Source of the DNA: Lysobacterales bacterium | GTDB taxonomy: Bacteria > Pseudomonadota > Gammaproteobacteria > Xanthomonadales > Xanthomonadaceae | Assembly: GCA_020442465.1 (NCBI GenBank) | Contig: JAGRJY010000016.1 | Location: 1 to 47,206, forward strand | DNA length: 47,206 nucleotides | Direction: 5' to 3' | Shown here: positions 1 through 8,660 of the stretch, piece by piece | Position numbering within the stretch: the stretch's first letter is position 1 | Layout: every line of letters begins with the position of its first letter | Made by a program: the position numbers and the translations under genes | Notes under the pieces: model-generated | What the model was told of the DNA's origin: nothing | Seen by the model: the letters and a program-made list of their open reading frames with translations, nothing else | The model's database searches: none

Positions 1-3000
1 TGCTGCCAGCGGCCGTGACCGGCGCCGCACCCGGGGTCAGGACAATGTCGGCCGGATTGACCGCAGCACCATTGAGCGTGTCGTTGACCAGCACCGAGGC
101 AGTCGAACCACCGGCAAAGCCGTTGATGGGTGAAGCACTGAAGTCATCTGCCACCGCGTCGATGACGGCATCGACCAACGGGGTATTCGTGGTGCTCGTG
201 CACCGAGCCGCTGCCGGACATCCCGGGTCTCCGCCTCCAGACACGGTTGCTGAATTCACCGCCGGGGAAGTTGCCGCGACGGTGGCCGTCACGGGAATCA
301 CAAAGCTGCTGGTTCCGCTCACGGCCAGGCCGGATCCCACTGTGCAGGTAACGGTCTGACCCGCAGCACCGCATCCGCCCGGCAGCGTGCCGATCGCGAG
401 GCCCGTGGGAATGGTGTCGGAGATCGTTGCCGCAGCCGTCGTGGCCGTCGTGCCCGTGTTCTGAACCGACAGCGTGTAGCTTGCCGGTACGCCGATGGTA
501 AAGCTCGCAGCACTCGCCGTCTTGGTCAGCGTCAGCAGTGGGGCATTGACCGTTGTCGGTCCAACCGTGCTGGTGCAGCGGGCTTCAACAGGACATCCGG
601 CATCGCCACCGCCGGACACGGTAGCCGTGTTGGTCACGCTCGGCTGCGCCGCCGAGGTCGGCGTCACCGGAATGATGAAACTGGTTGTTGCGCTGACTGC
701 CAGCCCCGAAGTGATCGTGCACGTCACCGTTTGCACTGCGGCGACGCATCCGCCTGGCAGGGTTCCGATGGTGAGGCCTGCGGGAATCGTGTCGGAAATG
801 GTGGCCGCAGCTGTCGTCGCAGCGGTGCCAGTATTCTGTACCGACAGGGTGTAGCTTGCGGCCACACCGACCGTCCATGGGCTGGCGCTTGCGGTCTTGG
901 TAATCGTCAGCTGCGGCGCATTGACCGCAGTCGGTCCTACCGTACTCATGCAGCGGGCTGCCGCCGGACAACCCGGGTCACCACCGCCCGACACCGTGGC
1001 TGTGTTCGTCACGCTGGGCTGTGCCGCAGCAGTGGGCGTAACCGGAATCACGAAGGTCGCGGTGCCACTGACTGCCAGGCCCGAACCAATCGAGCAAGTC
1101 ACGACTTGGAGCGCCGCGCTGCAACCGCCTGGCAGCGCGCCGATGGTCAGGCCAGCCGGAATCGTGTCGCTGATCGTGGCCCCGGCCGTCGTCGCGGTCG
1201 TGCCGGTGTTCTGCACCGACAGCGCGTAGCTCGCCGCCACACCCACCGTCCAAGGGCTTGCGCTGGCCGTCTTGGTGATGGTCAGTTGCGGTGCATTGAC
1301 CGTGGTCGGACCCACCGAGCTGGTGCAGCGCGCGGCCGCAGGACAGGTGGGGTCCCCTCCGCCGGAAGCCGTCGCGCTGTTCGTCACGCTCGGCTGCGCC
1401 GCAGCGGTGGGAGTCACCGGGATGACAAAGCTGGCCGTTCCGCTGACCGCGAGTCCAGAGGCAATGGTGCAGGTCACGACCTGGCTCGCTGCAGAGCATC
1501 CGCCAGGCAAGGCGCCGATGCTGAGACCGGCCGGGATCGAGTCGGTGATCGCGGCCCCCGCGGTGGTCGCCTGCGTGCCGGTGTTCTGCACCGACAGCGT
1601 GTAGCTGGCCGGAACACCGACTGTCCACGGACTTGCACTGGCCGTCTTGGTCATCGACAAGCGCGGCGCAATGACGAGCACCGACGCTACCGCGGTATCG
1701 CAGACCGCAGGCGTCGGCGGAGTGAGTGTGCAGATCTGGTAGGTAACGGCGTACGTCCCACCGGCAGATCCGGCCGGGACATTGATCGTGCCGTTGGCAT
1801 TGATGCTGGCGCCGGTCAATCCGCCGTTGTTGGTGATGCTCGGAGTGACCGCACCCGCAGTGACGGTCGCCACCCCCAGCGTGTCGTTGGCGAACACCGA
1901 TGCGGTAACGCCGCCCGCCACACCGCCGATCGGCGCGCCGGTGAAATCGTCGTTGACAGCGTCGATGACGGTCGTCGCGACGGTGACAACATTATTGCCG
2001 GTGACGCTGTCATTCGCTGCACCGGCAGTTCCGGTGAACGTGATCCCGGTTGCCGCAGTGTCGGTGCCCCCCGCCGTTCCTGGTGCAGTGAAATTGAACG
2101 TACACACCATGCTGGCGCCGTTGGCCAGGCTGGCAGCGGGGCTGCTGGGGGTGCAACTGAGTCCACTGATCGACCCGGCGCTGACAGTGGGCACGCACGT
2201 CGCATTGACGGCGTCGCTGGGTCCACCGTTGGCACACGTCAGGGTCAGACCGGTGACCGTTTGTCCCGGCGAGAAGACCGGGGGAATTGCACCGAACGTT
2301 GCGCTCATGTCGGCGAGCACCACGACCAGGGTGTCGCTGATGTCGACCGTGCGCTCGAGCGCCCAGGTATCCAGGGCCTTGGCCGTACCGAAGTGCGTGG
2401 CGGGGTTGCTCACGCAGTCGGTATTCGGATCGTTGGTCACCTGCGGATAGGAACGATACGTCGTGCTGGAGTCCACACCGGCAAGGGCCTGGCGCGGACT
2501 TGGCTCGACCTGCGCGTTACCGGCCCCGCAAATGTGGCCGTTCAGCTCGCCAACCAGCGTTCCGTTGCTGGTGACGTAGCCGCGATCATCGTAGTAGACC
2601 GTCGTCGACAGGCTTCCATTGAGCTGGGCGACACGAGGCCCACCCAAAGCCATGCCTTCCGTGTCGATGATCGGGAAGTGCACTTCGCCGTTGCGACCCG
2701 ACACGCGGAACGGAAAGCTGCCAACAGGGAACGGCAAGCCGCCGTTGTCCAGGCCGTCCCACACTTCCATGTGGGTGCCAGTGTTTGCCGTGCCGTACAA
2801 CACCCTGTTCAAGGTATTCGCCGGGTCGAAGTTGACGCCATCCCGACTGATGACGATCTGGTACGAAAGCGTGTTGACCGTCTCGAACGTGAATGTGCCA
2901 CCCACGTTCTGGGTCGACACCACACCGCCCACATCGCCTGCGAATGAGGCTGAAAGCAGCTGCGGCACCGGCGGAGTCGTGGGAATCGACAGTGCGGTGA

Positions 3001-3970
3001 GCGTCGCGTTGATCTGAGCCGCATGCGGTGCAGACGGCGAGAGTGTTGAGAAGAAAATCGGGTACTGCGCAGCCTGGGCGGTAATGCCGGTGCCCGCCGG
3101 CTGGATCACGGAGGCGGTTTGATTGTCGCCGCGCACGCTCTTGTACAGCGGGTCGCCGTTGTCGGTGAATCCCTGGGCGTTTCCGTACAGCGCGTAGGCA
3201 AACGGATCGAGCCCCTTCATCGTCTGCTCGTAGCGATATCCGTCCTGCGTCACGTAGTAGAGCGAGTGGAAGACGCGTGCGTTGACGCCGTTGCCACCCG
3301 TGCGTCCGATCCATGCGTAGGTGAACACGCGCCCGTTGAGGTCGGTCGTCGACGCGACGTTCGCGCGCACGGCCACTTCCCAGGCAGAGACCTGGCTGGC
3401 GAGAACCTGCAGGGTTCCGGTGTCGGCCGCCTGCACAGACAGGCCGCCGCTGCTGGCGCCCGTGAACCGCACGCCGTAAATGCCCGTAGATGGGGCACGG
3501 TAGGCACACGGACTCCAGCCATTGGTGACGGTGACAGCATTGTTCGCGCTGTTCGGTCCAGCCAACTCATTCGCGCGCGATGAGATCGTGCCGCGCGTAC
3601 CACCACCGAACGCTGCCGGGCCGGTATTGGTCGTTGAGCAGGTGAAGTTGGCCGTTCCGGGGATGGTTTCGTTGGCGGGTGTACCAAAACTCTGCGGGTT
3701 GTAGATGAAGACATCGCCATTGCTGCCGCGATTGCGCGACCCGACCAGGATGTACTCGTTCGCCTCGGCGTACACGTAGATGAACTGACGATTTCGCGCC
3801 ACGCCGGCGTAGGTGGCGTTGTTGGTCAGATCCATCGGCGCGCGCGCGCCGGCGATGCCAGACGGGAACATGCTGCGGCTGCCTTCGGCGTGCAGTGTGC
3901 CGCTGCCCAGAAGCATGGCCGCACAGGCCAGCGCACACGTCACAGAGTGCCGCGTCCAATTCAAGATCAT
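1..3970 (-). CDS. Giant secreted DUF11-repeat surface protein, 5' part (runs off left edge)
   Basis: The minus-strand frame stays open from the ATG at 3970 to the left edge, at least 1323 codons with no stop, so the C-terminus is missing. It opens with a signal peptide (MILNWTRHS, hydrophobic core, cleavage after TLHA near residue 28). Residues about 30-540 are an extracellular region I cannot name; about 555-650 is a DUF11-like beta domain; about 671-770 is an Ig-like unit with DAVNDDF and ANDTLG. Four near-identical 125-residue DUF11-like units follow (about 774-1273), each with KTASASPWTVGV, YTLSVQNTGT, LPGGC and VSGGGDP elements. A second DAVxDDF unit starts near residue 1265. An in-frame ATG at 3979 exists, but GGGGA lies 9 nt before 3970, which favours the inner start. 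The role is probably cell-surface or adhesive; the ligand is unknown. Long frames on the opposite strand here are shadows. Confidence 0.85.
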   Translation of the reverse strand, partial: MILNWTRHSVTCALACAAMLLGSGTLHAEGSRSMFPSGIAGARAPMDLTNNATYAGVARNRQFIYVYAEANEYILVGSRNRGSNGDVFIYNPQSFGTPANETIPGTANFTCSTTNTGPAAFGGGTRGTISSRANELAGPNSANNAVTVTNGWSPCAYRAPSTGIYGVRFTGASSGGLSVQAADTGTLQVLASQVSAWEVAVRANVASTTDLNGRVFTYAWIGRTGGNGVNARVFHSLYYVTQDGYRYEQTMKGLDPFAYALYGNAQGFTDNGDPLYKSVRGDNQTASVIQPAGTGITAQAAQYPIFFSTLSPSAPHAAQINATLTALSIPTTPPVPQLLSASFAGDVGGVVSTQNVGGTFTFETVNTLSYQIVISRDGVNFDPANTLNRVLYGTANTGTHMEVWDGLDNGGLPFPVGSFPFRVSGRNGEVHFPIIDTEGMALGGPRVAQLNGSLSTTVYYDDRGYVTSNGTLVGELNGHICGAGNAQVEPSPRQALAGVDSSTTYRSYPQVTNDPNTDCVSNPATHFGTAKALDTWALERTVDISDTLVVVLADMSATFGAIPPVFSPGQTVTGLTLTCANGGPSDAVNATCVPTVSAGSISGLSCTPSSPAASLANGASMVCTFNFTAPGTAGGTDTAATGITFTGTAGAANDSVTGNNVVTVATTVIDAVNDDFTGAPIGGVAGGVTASVFANDTLGVATVTAGAVTPSITNNGGLTGASINANGTINVPAGSAGGTYAVTYQICTLTPPTPAVCDTAVASVLVIAPRLSMTKTASASPWTVGVPASYTLSVQNTGTQATTAGAAITDSIPAGLSIGALPGGCSAASQVVTCTIASGLAVSGTASFVIPVTPTAAAQPSVTNSATASGGGDPTCPAAARCTSSVGPTTVNAPQLTITKTASASPWTVGVAASYALSVQNTGTTATTAGATISDTIPAGLTIGALPGGCSAALQVVTCSIGSGLAVSGTATFVIPVTPTAAAQPSVTNTATVSGGGDPGCPAAARCMSTVGPTAVNAPQLTITKTASASPWTVGVAASYTLSVQNTGTAATTAAATISDTIPAGLTIGTLPGGCVAAVQTVTCTITSGLAVSATTSFIIPVTPTSAAQPSVTNTATVSGGGDAGCPVEARCTSTVGPTTVNAPLLTLTKTASAASFTIGVPASYTLSVQNTGTTATTAAATISDTIPTGLAIGTLPGGCGAAGQTVTCTVGSGLAVSGTSSFVIPVTATVAATSPAVNSATVSGGGDPGCPAAARCTSTTNTPLVDAVIDAVADDFSASPINGFAGGSTASVLVNDTLNGAAVNPADIVLTPGAAPVTAAGS
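151..1650 (-). repeat. Four tandem 375-bp (125-codon) coding repeats
   Basis: The same landmark (gccgtcttgg or a one-base variant on the plus strand) recurs at 1641, 1266, 891 and 516, exactly 375 bp apart each time. The units therefore keep frame and encode 125-residue DUF11-like domains. The fourth unit runs into a different domain near 190. Exact length conservation indicates recent duplication or gene conversion and predicts copy-number variation between strains. Confidence 0.9.
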
Positions 3971-3979
3971 GGTGCTCAT

Positions 3980-4409
3980 TCCCCGGGAGCCAAATCGTGT
4001 GGTGTTACGTGCGTCACTCATGAATGCCGAAAGCCCGCTGGTTGGACGGGTCGGTGTTCGGGTGTTGTCCGTGGTCCCCGATCACCGTTGTCGCGGCATG
4101 TATTCCCCTTTCGCTGATAGCCAGCGCCGCAGCAGGCTAGCAGATGAACTGTGAAAGTCCGGGGGCGCTTCTCCGCCTGAATCCATCGCGCCTCGCCTGA
4201 GGACGAATCGCAATGACGCAGGCGCCCAGAGCCCTCAGGCGCGCGCAGGAAAAAGCGCGACGGGCGTCACGTTCGGGGCGCAGTATACTGGCGCCCCCGC
4301 GTCAGGCATAGGCGCGTTGACAAAGAATGACGACCTTGACAGCTCGGCAGCTCGGCGCAACCGCTCGTCCGCCAGTCGCTTCGCGCTTCGGCTCGGATAG
4401 AATCACGCC
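3980..4409. other. Intergenic region between divergent surface-protein and Nudix genes
   Basis: There is no convincing gene in these 430 bp. Visible elements are a 10-bp palindrome CAGTATACTG at 4281-4290, a TTGACA hexamer at 4317-4322 without a good -10 at the right distance, and a -10-like TAGAAT at 4398-4403 just before the Nudix ATG. Both neighbouring genes must take their promoters from here. Confidence 0.5.
4398..4403 (+). promoter_or_regulatory. -10-like TAGAAT 6 nt before Nudix start codon
   Basis: TAGAAT matches TATAAT at 5 of 6 positions and ends 6 nt before the ATG at 4410. A transcript from it would begin at or next to the A of the ATG, so a leaderless mRNA is predicted. No good -35 is seen and no Shine-Dalgarno precedes the ATG, which fits a leaderless start. 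Confidence 0.4.
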
Positions 4410-4961
4410 ATGGACACCACGCCCCCCACGGAAGACGCCCTTCTGCACGAAGGCAATTACTTGCGCTTGAAACGAAGGGGACGCTGGGAGTTTGCAGAGC
4501 GCACGAACGCCAGCTCAGCGGTGATCATCGTCGCCGTCACGCCCGAAGACCGGGTGCTATTCGTGGAGCAATATCGAGTACCGGTCTCGGCGGCGTCGAT
4601 CGAAATGCCCGCCGGACTCGTCGGCGATCTCGGACACGAGGAGGCTGTCGAGACTGCCGCGCAACGCGAGTTGCTGGAAGAGACCGGCTGGCAGGCTGGC
4701 CGCATCGAATACCTGATGGCGGGGCCGTCCTCCTCGGGCATGAGCAACGAGATGATTGCCTTTGTCCGCGCGCACGACCTGGTTCAGGTCTCGGCAGGTG
4801 GCGGAGACGAGACAGAGTCCATCACCGTGCACGAGGTGCCACGACAGGAGGTCGCCACCTGGCTGCACGACAAGCTGCTGGCAGGATTCTCGATCGACCC
4901 CAAGCTCTACGCAGGCTTGTACTTCCTCGATCGCAATCCGGACGGCAGTCCGTCACGCTGA
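4410..4961 (+). CDS. Nudix hydrolase (ADP-ribose pyrophosphatase-like)
   Basis: This 183-residue protein carries a complete Nudix box GX5EX7REUXEEXGU at about residues 72-94, ending in RELLEETGW. The metal-binding glutamates are intact. The N-terminus (GNYLRLKRRGRWEFAER) and the IEMPAGLVGD segment before the box resemble the ADP-ribose / nucleoside-diphosphate-sugar pyrophosphatase branch (NudF/NudE-like). Such enzymes split a nucleoside diphosphate linked to another group, releasing a nucleoside monophosphate. The exact substrate cannot be read from sequence. The gene stands alone, convergent with the MAPEG gene, with 90 bp between them holding no clear terminator. Confidence 0.85.
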   Translation: MDTTPPTEDALLHEGNYLRLKRRGRWEFAERTNASSAVIIVAVTPEDRVLFVEQYRVPVSAASIEMPAGLVGDLGHEEAVETAAQRELLEETGWQAGRIEYLMAGPSSSGMSNEMIAFVRAHDLVQVSAGGGDETESITVHEVPRQEVATWLHDKLLAGFSIDPKLYAGLYFLDRNPDGSPSR

Positions 4962-5051
4962 TCCGTTCGGACCTGCGGCCGGTGCTCCCTCACAAACCTC
5001 GCCACCGTCCCGCGGTTGTCGGAGCCGGTCCCACCCGCAGCCATCAGGGCG

Positions 5052-5453
5052 CTACAGCAGTCCGGCTGCCCTCAGCAACAGCAGCACCGACAGACCCAGC
5101 GTCGCCACCATGCTGAGCAAGGTCCCGTAGAAGCGCCCGAAAGATCGCCCCGAGCGTCGATGCATACCCTGCATGTGCAGCAGCCGACCGGCGACGATGG
5201 CGATCCCGCCGGCATGTACCGCAAACGCGGGGCCACCACTGGCCTCCAGCAGCACCAGCAAGACGAGCTGCAGCGGCAGGTTCTCCATGGCGTTGGCGTG
5301 CATGCGCATGCGCCGAAGCAGCAGTTCGCTGCCGCCATCGCCGAGGCCGATCTGCAGGGCACGTCGTTGATCGACGACACCCCAGATCAGCCACAGGTTG
5401 ATCAGCCCGCCCAAGCCCGCGTAGATCAGGCTCGCGGTCAGACTGCCAGCCAT
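5052..5453 (-). CDS. MAPEG-family membrane protein
   Basis: This is a 133-residue, four-helix hydrophobic protein. The pattern RMRMHANAMENLPLQLVLL followed by GRLLHMQGM matches the MAPEG family (membrane-associated proteins in eicosanoid and glutathione metabolism), whose bacterial members are mostly uncharacterised, some with glutathione transferase or peroxidase activity. A longer in-frame start at 5561 would overlap the upstream gene by over 100 bp; the ATG at 5453 shares one base with the TGA of the PhoX-like gene (TGATG), typical of translational coupling, so I chose it. It is the last gene of the minus-strand operon that starts at 8505. Confidence 0.8.
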   Translation of the reverse strand: MAGSLTASLIYAGLGGLINLWLIWGVVDQRRALQIGLGDGGSELLLRRMRMHANAMENLPLQLVLLVLLEASGGPAFAVHAGGIAIVAGRLLHMQGMHRRSGRSFGRFYGTLLSMVATLGLSVLLLLRAAGLL

Positions 5454-6862
5454 CACAGCCACCCTTCCTTCCACGGCCCGGTGATGGCCACGGTGAAGCC
5501 CGGCTTGTACACGTTGGCGAACAGCCACTTTCCGTCGGGCGAGAAGCAGCAACCTGCCCATTCGGCGCCGCGGAAGTCACCCACGAACCCTTTCGCCCCA
5601 TCGAGCATCACGTTCTGCCGCGCGAACGGGAAGATTTCGCCGTCGCGAGTCAGGCAGAACAGATGTTGGCGACCGAGCTTCGAGTCCTGGCAGATCAGCA
5701 GCCCACCGCGCGGACTCAGTGTCACGTTGTCGGGGTAGTCGAGCACTGCCGCATCGTTCGACTCGAACACCAGTTCGAGCTCGCTCTTGCTGGGGCGATA
5801 GCAGAACACCTGACCGTTCGCGGTGTCGCCACCGTTGGTCGCGGTGAAATAGACCTCGTCGCCCTTGGCGACGCAGCCCTCGAGGCGCGTGAAGCGCGAG
5901 CCGCCGGCGACCAGTCCCTGTCGCAGCACACCGAGCGTGCTGTTGGCCGATTCCTCGTAGCCGCGATCAGGATGTTCGATCGGCACCCAGGTGACGGAGA
6001 ACTTGTCGCTGCGCTTCAAACCCGAGCGCAAATCGTTGCGGCCTTCCGCCTTCAGCATGTACAGCTGACCACCCTCGCGCAGCACGCCCGGCCGCTTTGG
6101 CACAAAGCGATAGAACCCGGCCGATGGCTCGGCATCCTCGGTCAGATACAGGTCTCCGCTCGCTTCATGCACCGCAGCGGCTTCATGCCGGAACTGCCCC
6201 ATGGCGGTCAGCGGCACCGCGTCGGAGTGGCCCTCGGCGGGCACCTCGAAAATGAAACCGTGATCCTTGCCGAGCGTGCGGTCGGGGCCATCCTTGTCGA
6301 AGAAAGGAACTCCGGCCTTGCAGACGAATTCCTCGCACGACAGCCAGGTACCCCAGGGCGTCGCGCCACCGGCGCAGTTGTTCATCGTGCCCGACAGCGA
6401 AGGCCGCGCCGAGATCAACTTGCCCTGCGCAGTGTCGAACTCGAGAGTGACCGTACCACCGCTGCATTCGGCGTCGTAGTGGCTCGCACTGGGCCCGAAC
6501 GCGCCAGCGGGTGTCCAGATTTCGTGGTTGCGAATGAGGGTGATGCGGTCACCCTCGGCGCGCACGACACCCATGCCATCGTGCGCACCGGGGCAGGTCA
6601 CGCCGCCTTCGAGACGCTCCTTGGCCCACCCGAAGGTGGTGTAGCTGAACCCCGGCGGCAGGCGCAGCAATGGCAAGCCGGTGCTTTGATCGCGCACCGC
6701 CTTGAGCGAGCCATACCCGGACACGACCGGAGCATTGGCCATCGCCACTCCGGCGCCGGCAAGCATCTGTCCCAGCGGGCTGAGCGCCACGGCTCCCTGG
6801 CCGACCGCCTGCAGGAACCCCCTGCGCGAGCGACTTCGGCGATTCATCGTGTTCAGGCTCAC
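5453..6862 (-). CDS. PhoX-family (DUF839) Tat-exported protein
   Basis: This 469-residue protein has a Tat signal (SRSRRGFLQAVG at residues about 10-21, hydrophobic stretch, cleavage near VAMANA). Downstream motifs match the PhoX / DUF839 family: PGAHDGMGV, RNHEIWTP, GGTVTLEFD, NNCAGGATPWGTWLSCEE, HEAAAVHEASGDLYLTED, PDNVTLSPRGGLLICQD and GCCFSPDGKWLFANV. PhoX enzymes are periplasmic Ca/Fe-dependent phosphatases, but many DUF839 proteins are of unproven activity, so phosphatase function is an inference. It lies 9 bp downstream of the TMEM43-like gene and overlaps the MAPEG gene by one base. A second possible start (MNRRSRS) lies five codons in. Confidence 0.85.
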   Translation of the reverse strand: MSLNTMNRRSRSRRGFLQAVGQGAVALSPLGQMLAGAGVAMANAPVVSGYGSLKAVRDQSTGLPLLRLPPGFSYTTFGWAKERLEGGVTCPGAHDGMGVVRAEGDRITLIRNHEIWTPAGAFGPSASHYDAECSGGTVTLEFDTAQGKLISARPSLSGTMNNCAGGATPWGTWLSCEEFVCKAGVPFFDKDGPDRTLGKDHGFIFEVPAEGHSDAVPLTAMGQFRHEAAAVHEASGDLYLTEDAEPSAGFYRFVPKRPGVLREGGQLYMLKAEGRNDLRSGLKRSDKFSVTWVPIEHPDRGYEESANSTLGVLRQGLVAGGSRFTRLEGCVAKGDEVYFTATNGGDTANGQVFCYRPSKSELELVFESNDAAVLDYPDNVTLSPRGGLLICQDSKLGRQHLFCLTRDGEIFPFARQNVMLDGAKGFVGDFRGAEWAGCCFSPDGKWLFANVYKPGFTVAITGPWKEGWL

Positions 6863-6871
6863 GGGACTTCC

Positions 6872-8053
6872 TCAGGCTGCAGGCGGTGGGGGCGGCGGTG
6901 GCGCGGCAGGCGGCGGCGGGGGCATCGGGGATGCACTCTGCCCGGCCGGCTTGCGCCGCACGAAGAAAATGATCAGACCGGCGATGCCGATGAGGATCAG
7001 CCCGAGCGCCCACGGCCGGTGATAGAGCCAGCCCGAAGCGATCGCGAAGAAGCTCAGGAACGCCGCGAGCACGCCGGAAACCAGCCCATTGACGGCGCGG
7101 GTGAAACGACCCGCTATGGGCAGCACGTCGGCGAACACCGCGATCGGCGCGAAGACGAGGCCAAAGCCGATCCAGCTCACCACGAAGCCGGCAAACCGCA
7201 GCGCCCAGCCGATTCCGGTATTGCGCGACAGGGCATCGTCGAACATCTGATCCGCGGTGTGGCTGCCGCGCTCCACCAGCAACAACTCGCCCTGCTCGCG
7301 ACGGTCGACGCCGAGCGTGGTGCCGTTCAGGCGTCCCACGGCGCTCACCGTGCCATCGGGAATGCGCGAGAACGTGATGCGTACGTCGCCGACACGTGGC
7401 TCGCCGGACGAGGTCGTCAGCCACTCGCCGTCCTGACCGAAGCTGGCGGCCAGATTGGCAGGAAGGCGATCCAGCTCCGGGGCCATCGGCTTCCACCCGC
7501 CGATCTCCGCCACCGTTTCCGGCGCGAGCTCGACGGCCGAGATGCGCACGCGCTCGGCACGCCAGGTCTCGTTGTCGAACGGAAACCGGCCCGGGTTCTC
7601 GTGCCCGGCACGTTCCTCGAATCGGTTCGAATCGATCAGGTCGTCATCCCAGACCTGGTCGTAGTGGTAGGTCGTGCGCGTGACCTTGCCGCCGCCGAGC
7701 TTGGTCTCCTCTCGCGACTCCTTGCGCTCCTTCCACTGGTACATCTCGACCTTGCGGCGAAGCGCGATGCCTTCGGCTGGTTGATTGAACACGGGATCGA
7801 GGCGCATGCCCTCGGCGTGCGCCTCGCCGCTCACATGGGCGAGCAGGGCCGCACCCGCCGGCGGCGATGCGGGGTTCACCGAAACCACCTCGGCCTTGCC
7901 GGCTTCCAGCAGCTGCCGCTGGTGCAGCGTTCGTCCCTCGTTCCAGAACTGAAGAACGATGGCACCGACCACGAACAGCAAACCGAAGAAAATGCCGAAC
8001 ACCGCCGACTTGATGCGGCTGAACCAGCTCTGATGGGTCACGCGCTCGATCAT
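6872..8053 (-). CDS. TMEM43-family membrane protein
   Basis: This 393-residue protein starts MIERVTHQSWFSRIKSAVFG, has one N-terminal membrane helix (residues about 17-36), a long soluble region (about 40-270) and a C-terminal cluster of three or four helices (about 275-370), ending in a proline-rich tail (PPPPPAAPPPPPPP). The NEGRTL element after the first helix and this architecture match the TMEM43 (LUMA) family, membrane proteins of unknown molecular function in bacteria. An upstream in-frame ATG (8122) exists inside the DUF4920 gene; the ATG at 8053 overlaps that gene's TGA as ATGA and is preferred. The stop is 9 bp before the PhoX-like gene. Confidence 0.8.
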   Translation of the reverse strand: MIERVTHQSWFSRIKSAVFGIFFGLLFVVGAIVLQFWNEGRTLHQRQLLEAGKAEVVSVNPASPPAGAALLAHVSGEAHAEGMRLDPVFNQPAEGIALRRKVEMYQWKERKESREETKLGGGKVTRTTYHYDQVWDDDLIDSNRFEERAGHENPGRFPFDNETWRAERVRISAVELAPETVAEIGGWKPMAPELDRLPANLAASFGQDGEWLTTSSGEPRVGDVRITFSRIPDGTVSAVGRLNGTTLGVDRREQGELLLVERGSHTADQMFDDALSRNTGIGWALRFAGFVVSWIGFGLVFAPIAVFADVLPIAGRFTRAVNGLVSGVLAAFLSFFAIASGWLYHRPWALGLILIGIAGLIIFFVRRKPAGQSASPMPPPPPAAPPPPPPPAA

Positions 8054-8505
8054 GACGACGCAGCCTGGTCGGCCTCCTGCGTGGCGCCGGGAATGCGCAC
8101 GGCTGCTGCGTCGACGCGCCATTCCTGCGCCGCCGGGGCTTGCCCTGAATGCGACTCTTCGGCCATGTGGCGAACTTGCTCCTCACTCAGCGTCTCGCGC
8201 ACCAGCTTGCCGAACACCAGGGCCTCGCCGCTCGCGTCTTTCGGCACCGAGAAGGCGTGGTCGCGCATCATCACGCGCGCCGCCACGCCGTCATCCTCGA
8301 GCATCATCCAGCAGCCCTGCTTCTGACAGACCTCGACGATACGCCCAGACAACACGACCTCTCCTTCGGTGGGTTCGGCCTGCACGGCCTGGCTCAGGCG
8401 CAGAGGCTGCGCCTGATCCGGAAACCCGGCACCGAAATCGGCAGCGAGCACGGGCGACACCCATGCCGCCAGCATCAGACCTGAAACCCAGATCACATTT
8501 CGCAT
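8050..8505 (-). CDS. DUF4920-like small periplasmic protein
   Basis: The 151-residue protein has a signal peptide (MRNVIWVSG..., cleavage after SPVLA) and a compact domain with SGRIVEVCQKQGCWMMLEDDG and MRDHAFSVPKDASG, the hallmark of DUF4920, a small OB-like fold with a conserved CxxxGCW segment. Function is unknown; the two cysteines could bind metal or form a disulfide. The start at 8505 has GGAGG 8 nt upstream; the longer frame from 8547 lacks this. It is the first gene of the operon with the TMEM43-like, PhoX-like and MAPEG genes, joined to the TMEM43-like gene by an ATGA overlap. All four products look membrane-bound or exported. Confidence 0.75.
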   Translation of the reverse strand: MRNVIWVSGLMLAAWVSPVLAADFGAGFPDQAQPLRLSQAVQAEPTEGEVVLSGRIVEVCQKQGCWMMLEDDGVAARVMMRDHAFSVPKDASGEALVFGKLVRETLSEEQVRHMAEESHSGQAPAAQEWRVDAAAVRIPGATQEADQAASS

Positions 8506-8660
8506 TCGTTCTTCCTCCGCAGATGGGATCGCTGCGCGATCAATCACTCGATCACGCTGTCATGCCAAGTATTGTCGTTGAGTGGATGTCCAGCCGGCTA
8601 GCGCGACTGCGGATAGCCGAGTCAACCGGTACATCCGGAAAAGAACGCCGCGCACCCGGT

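Noticed and set aside
731..2947. 738-codon plus-strand open frame (Arg/Gly/Ser-rich)
   Set aside because: It is antisense to the continuous minus-strand surface-protein frame, has no domain and reflects GC-rich codon shadowing.
4317..4322. TTGACA as the -35 of the Nudix gene promoter
   Set aside because: No acceptable -10 lies 16-18 bp downstream; the TAGAAT at 4398 is too far away.
5663..8326. 887-codon plus-strand open frame
   Set aside because: Antisense to the PhoX-like, TMEM43-like and DUF4920 genes; Arg/His/Gln-rich with no recognisable motif.
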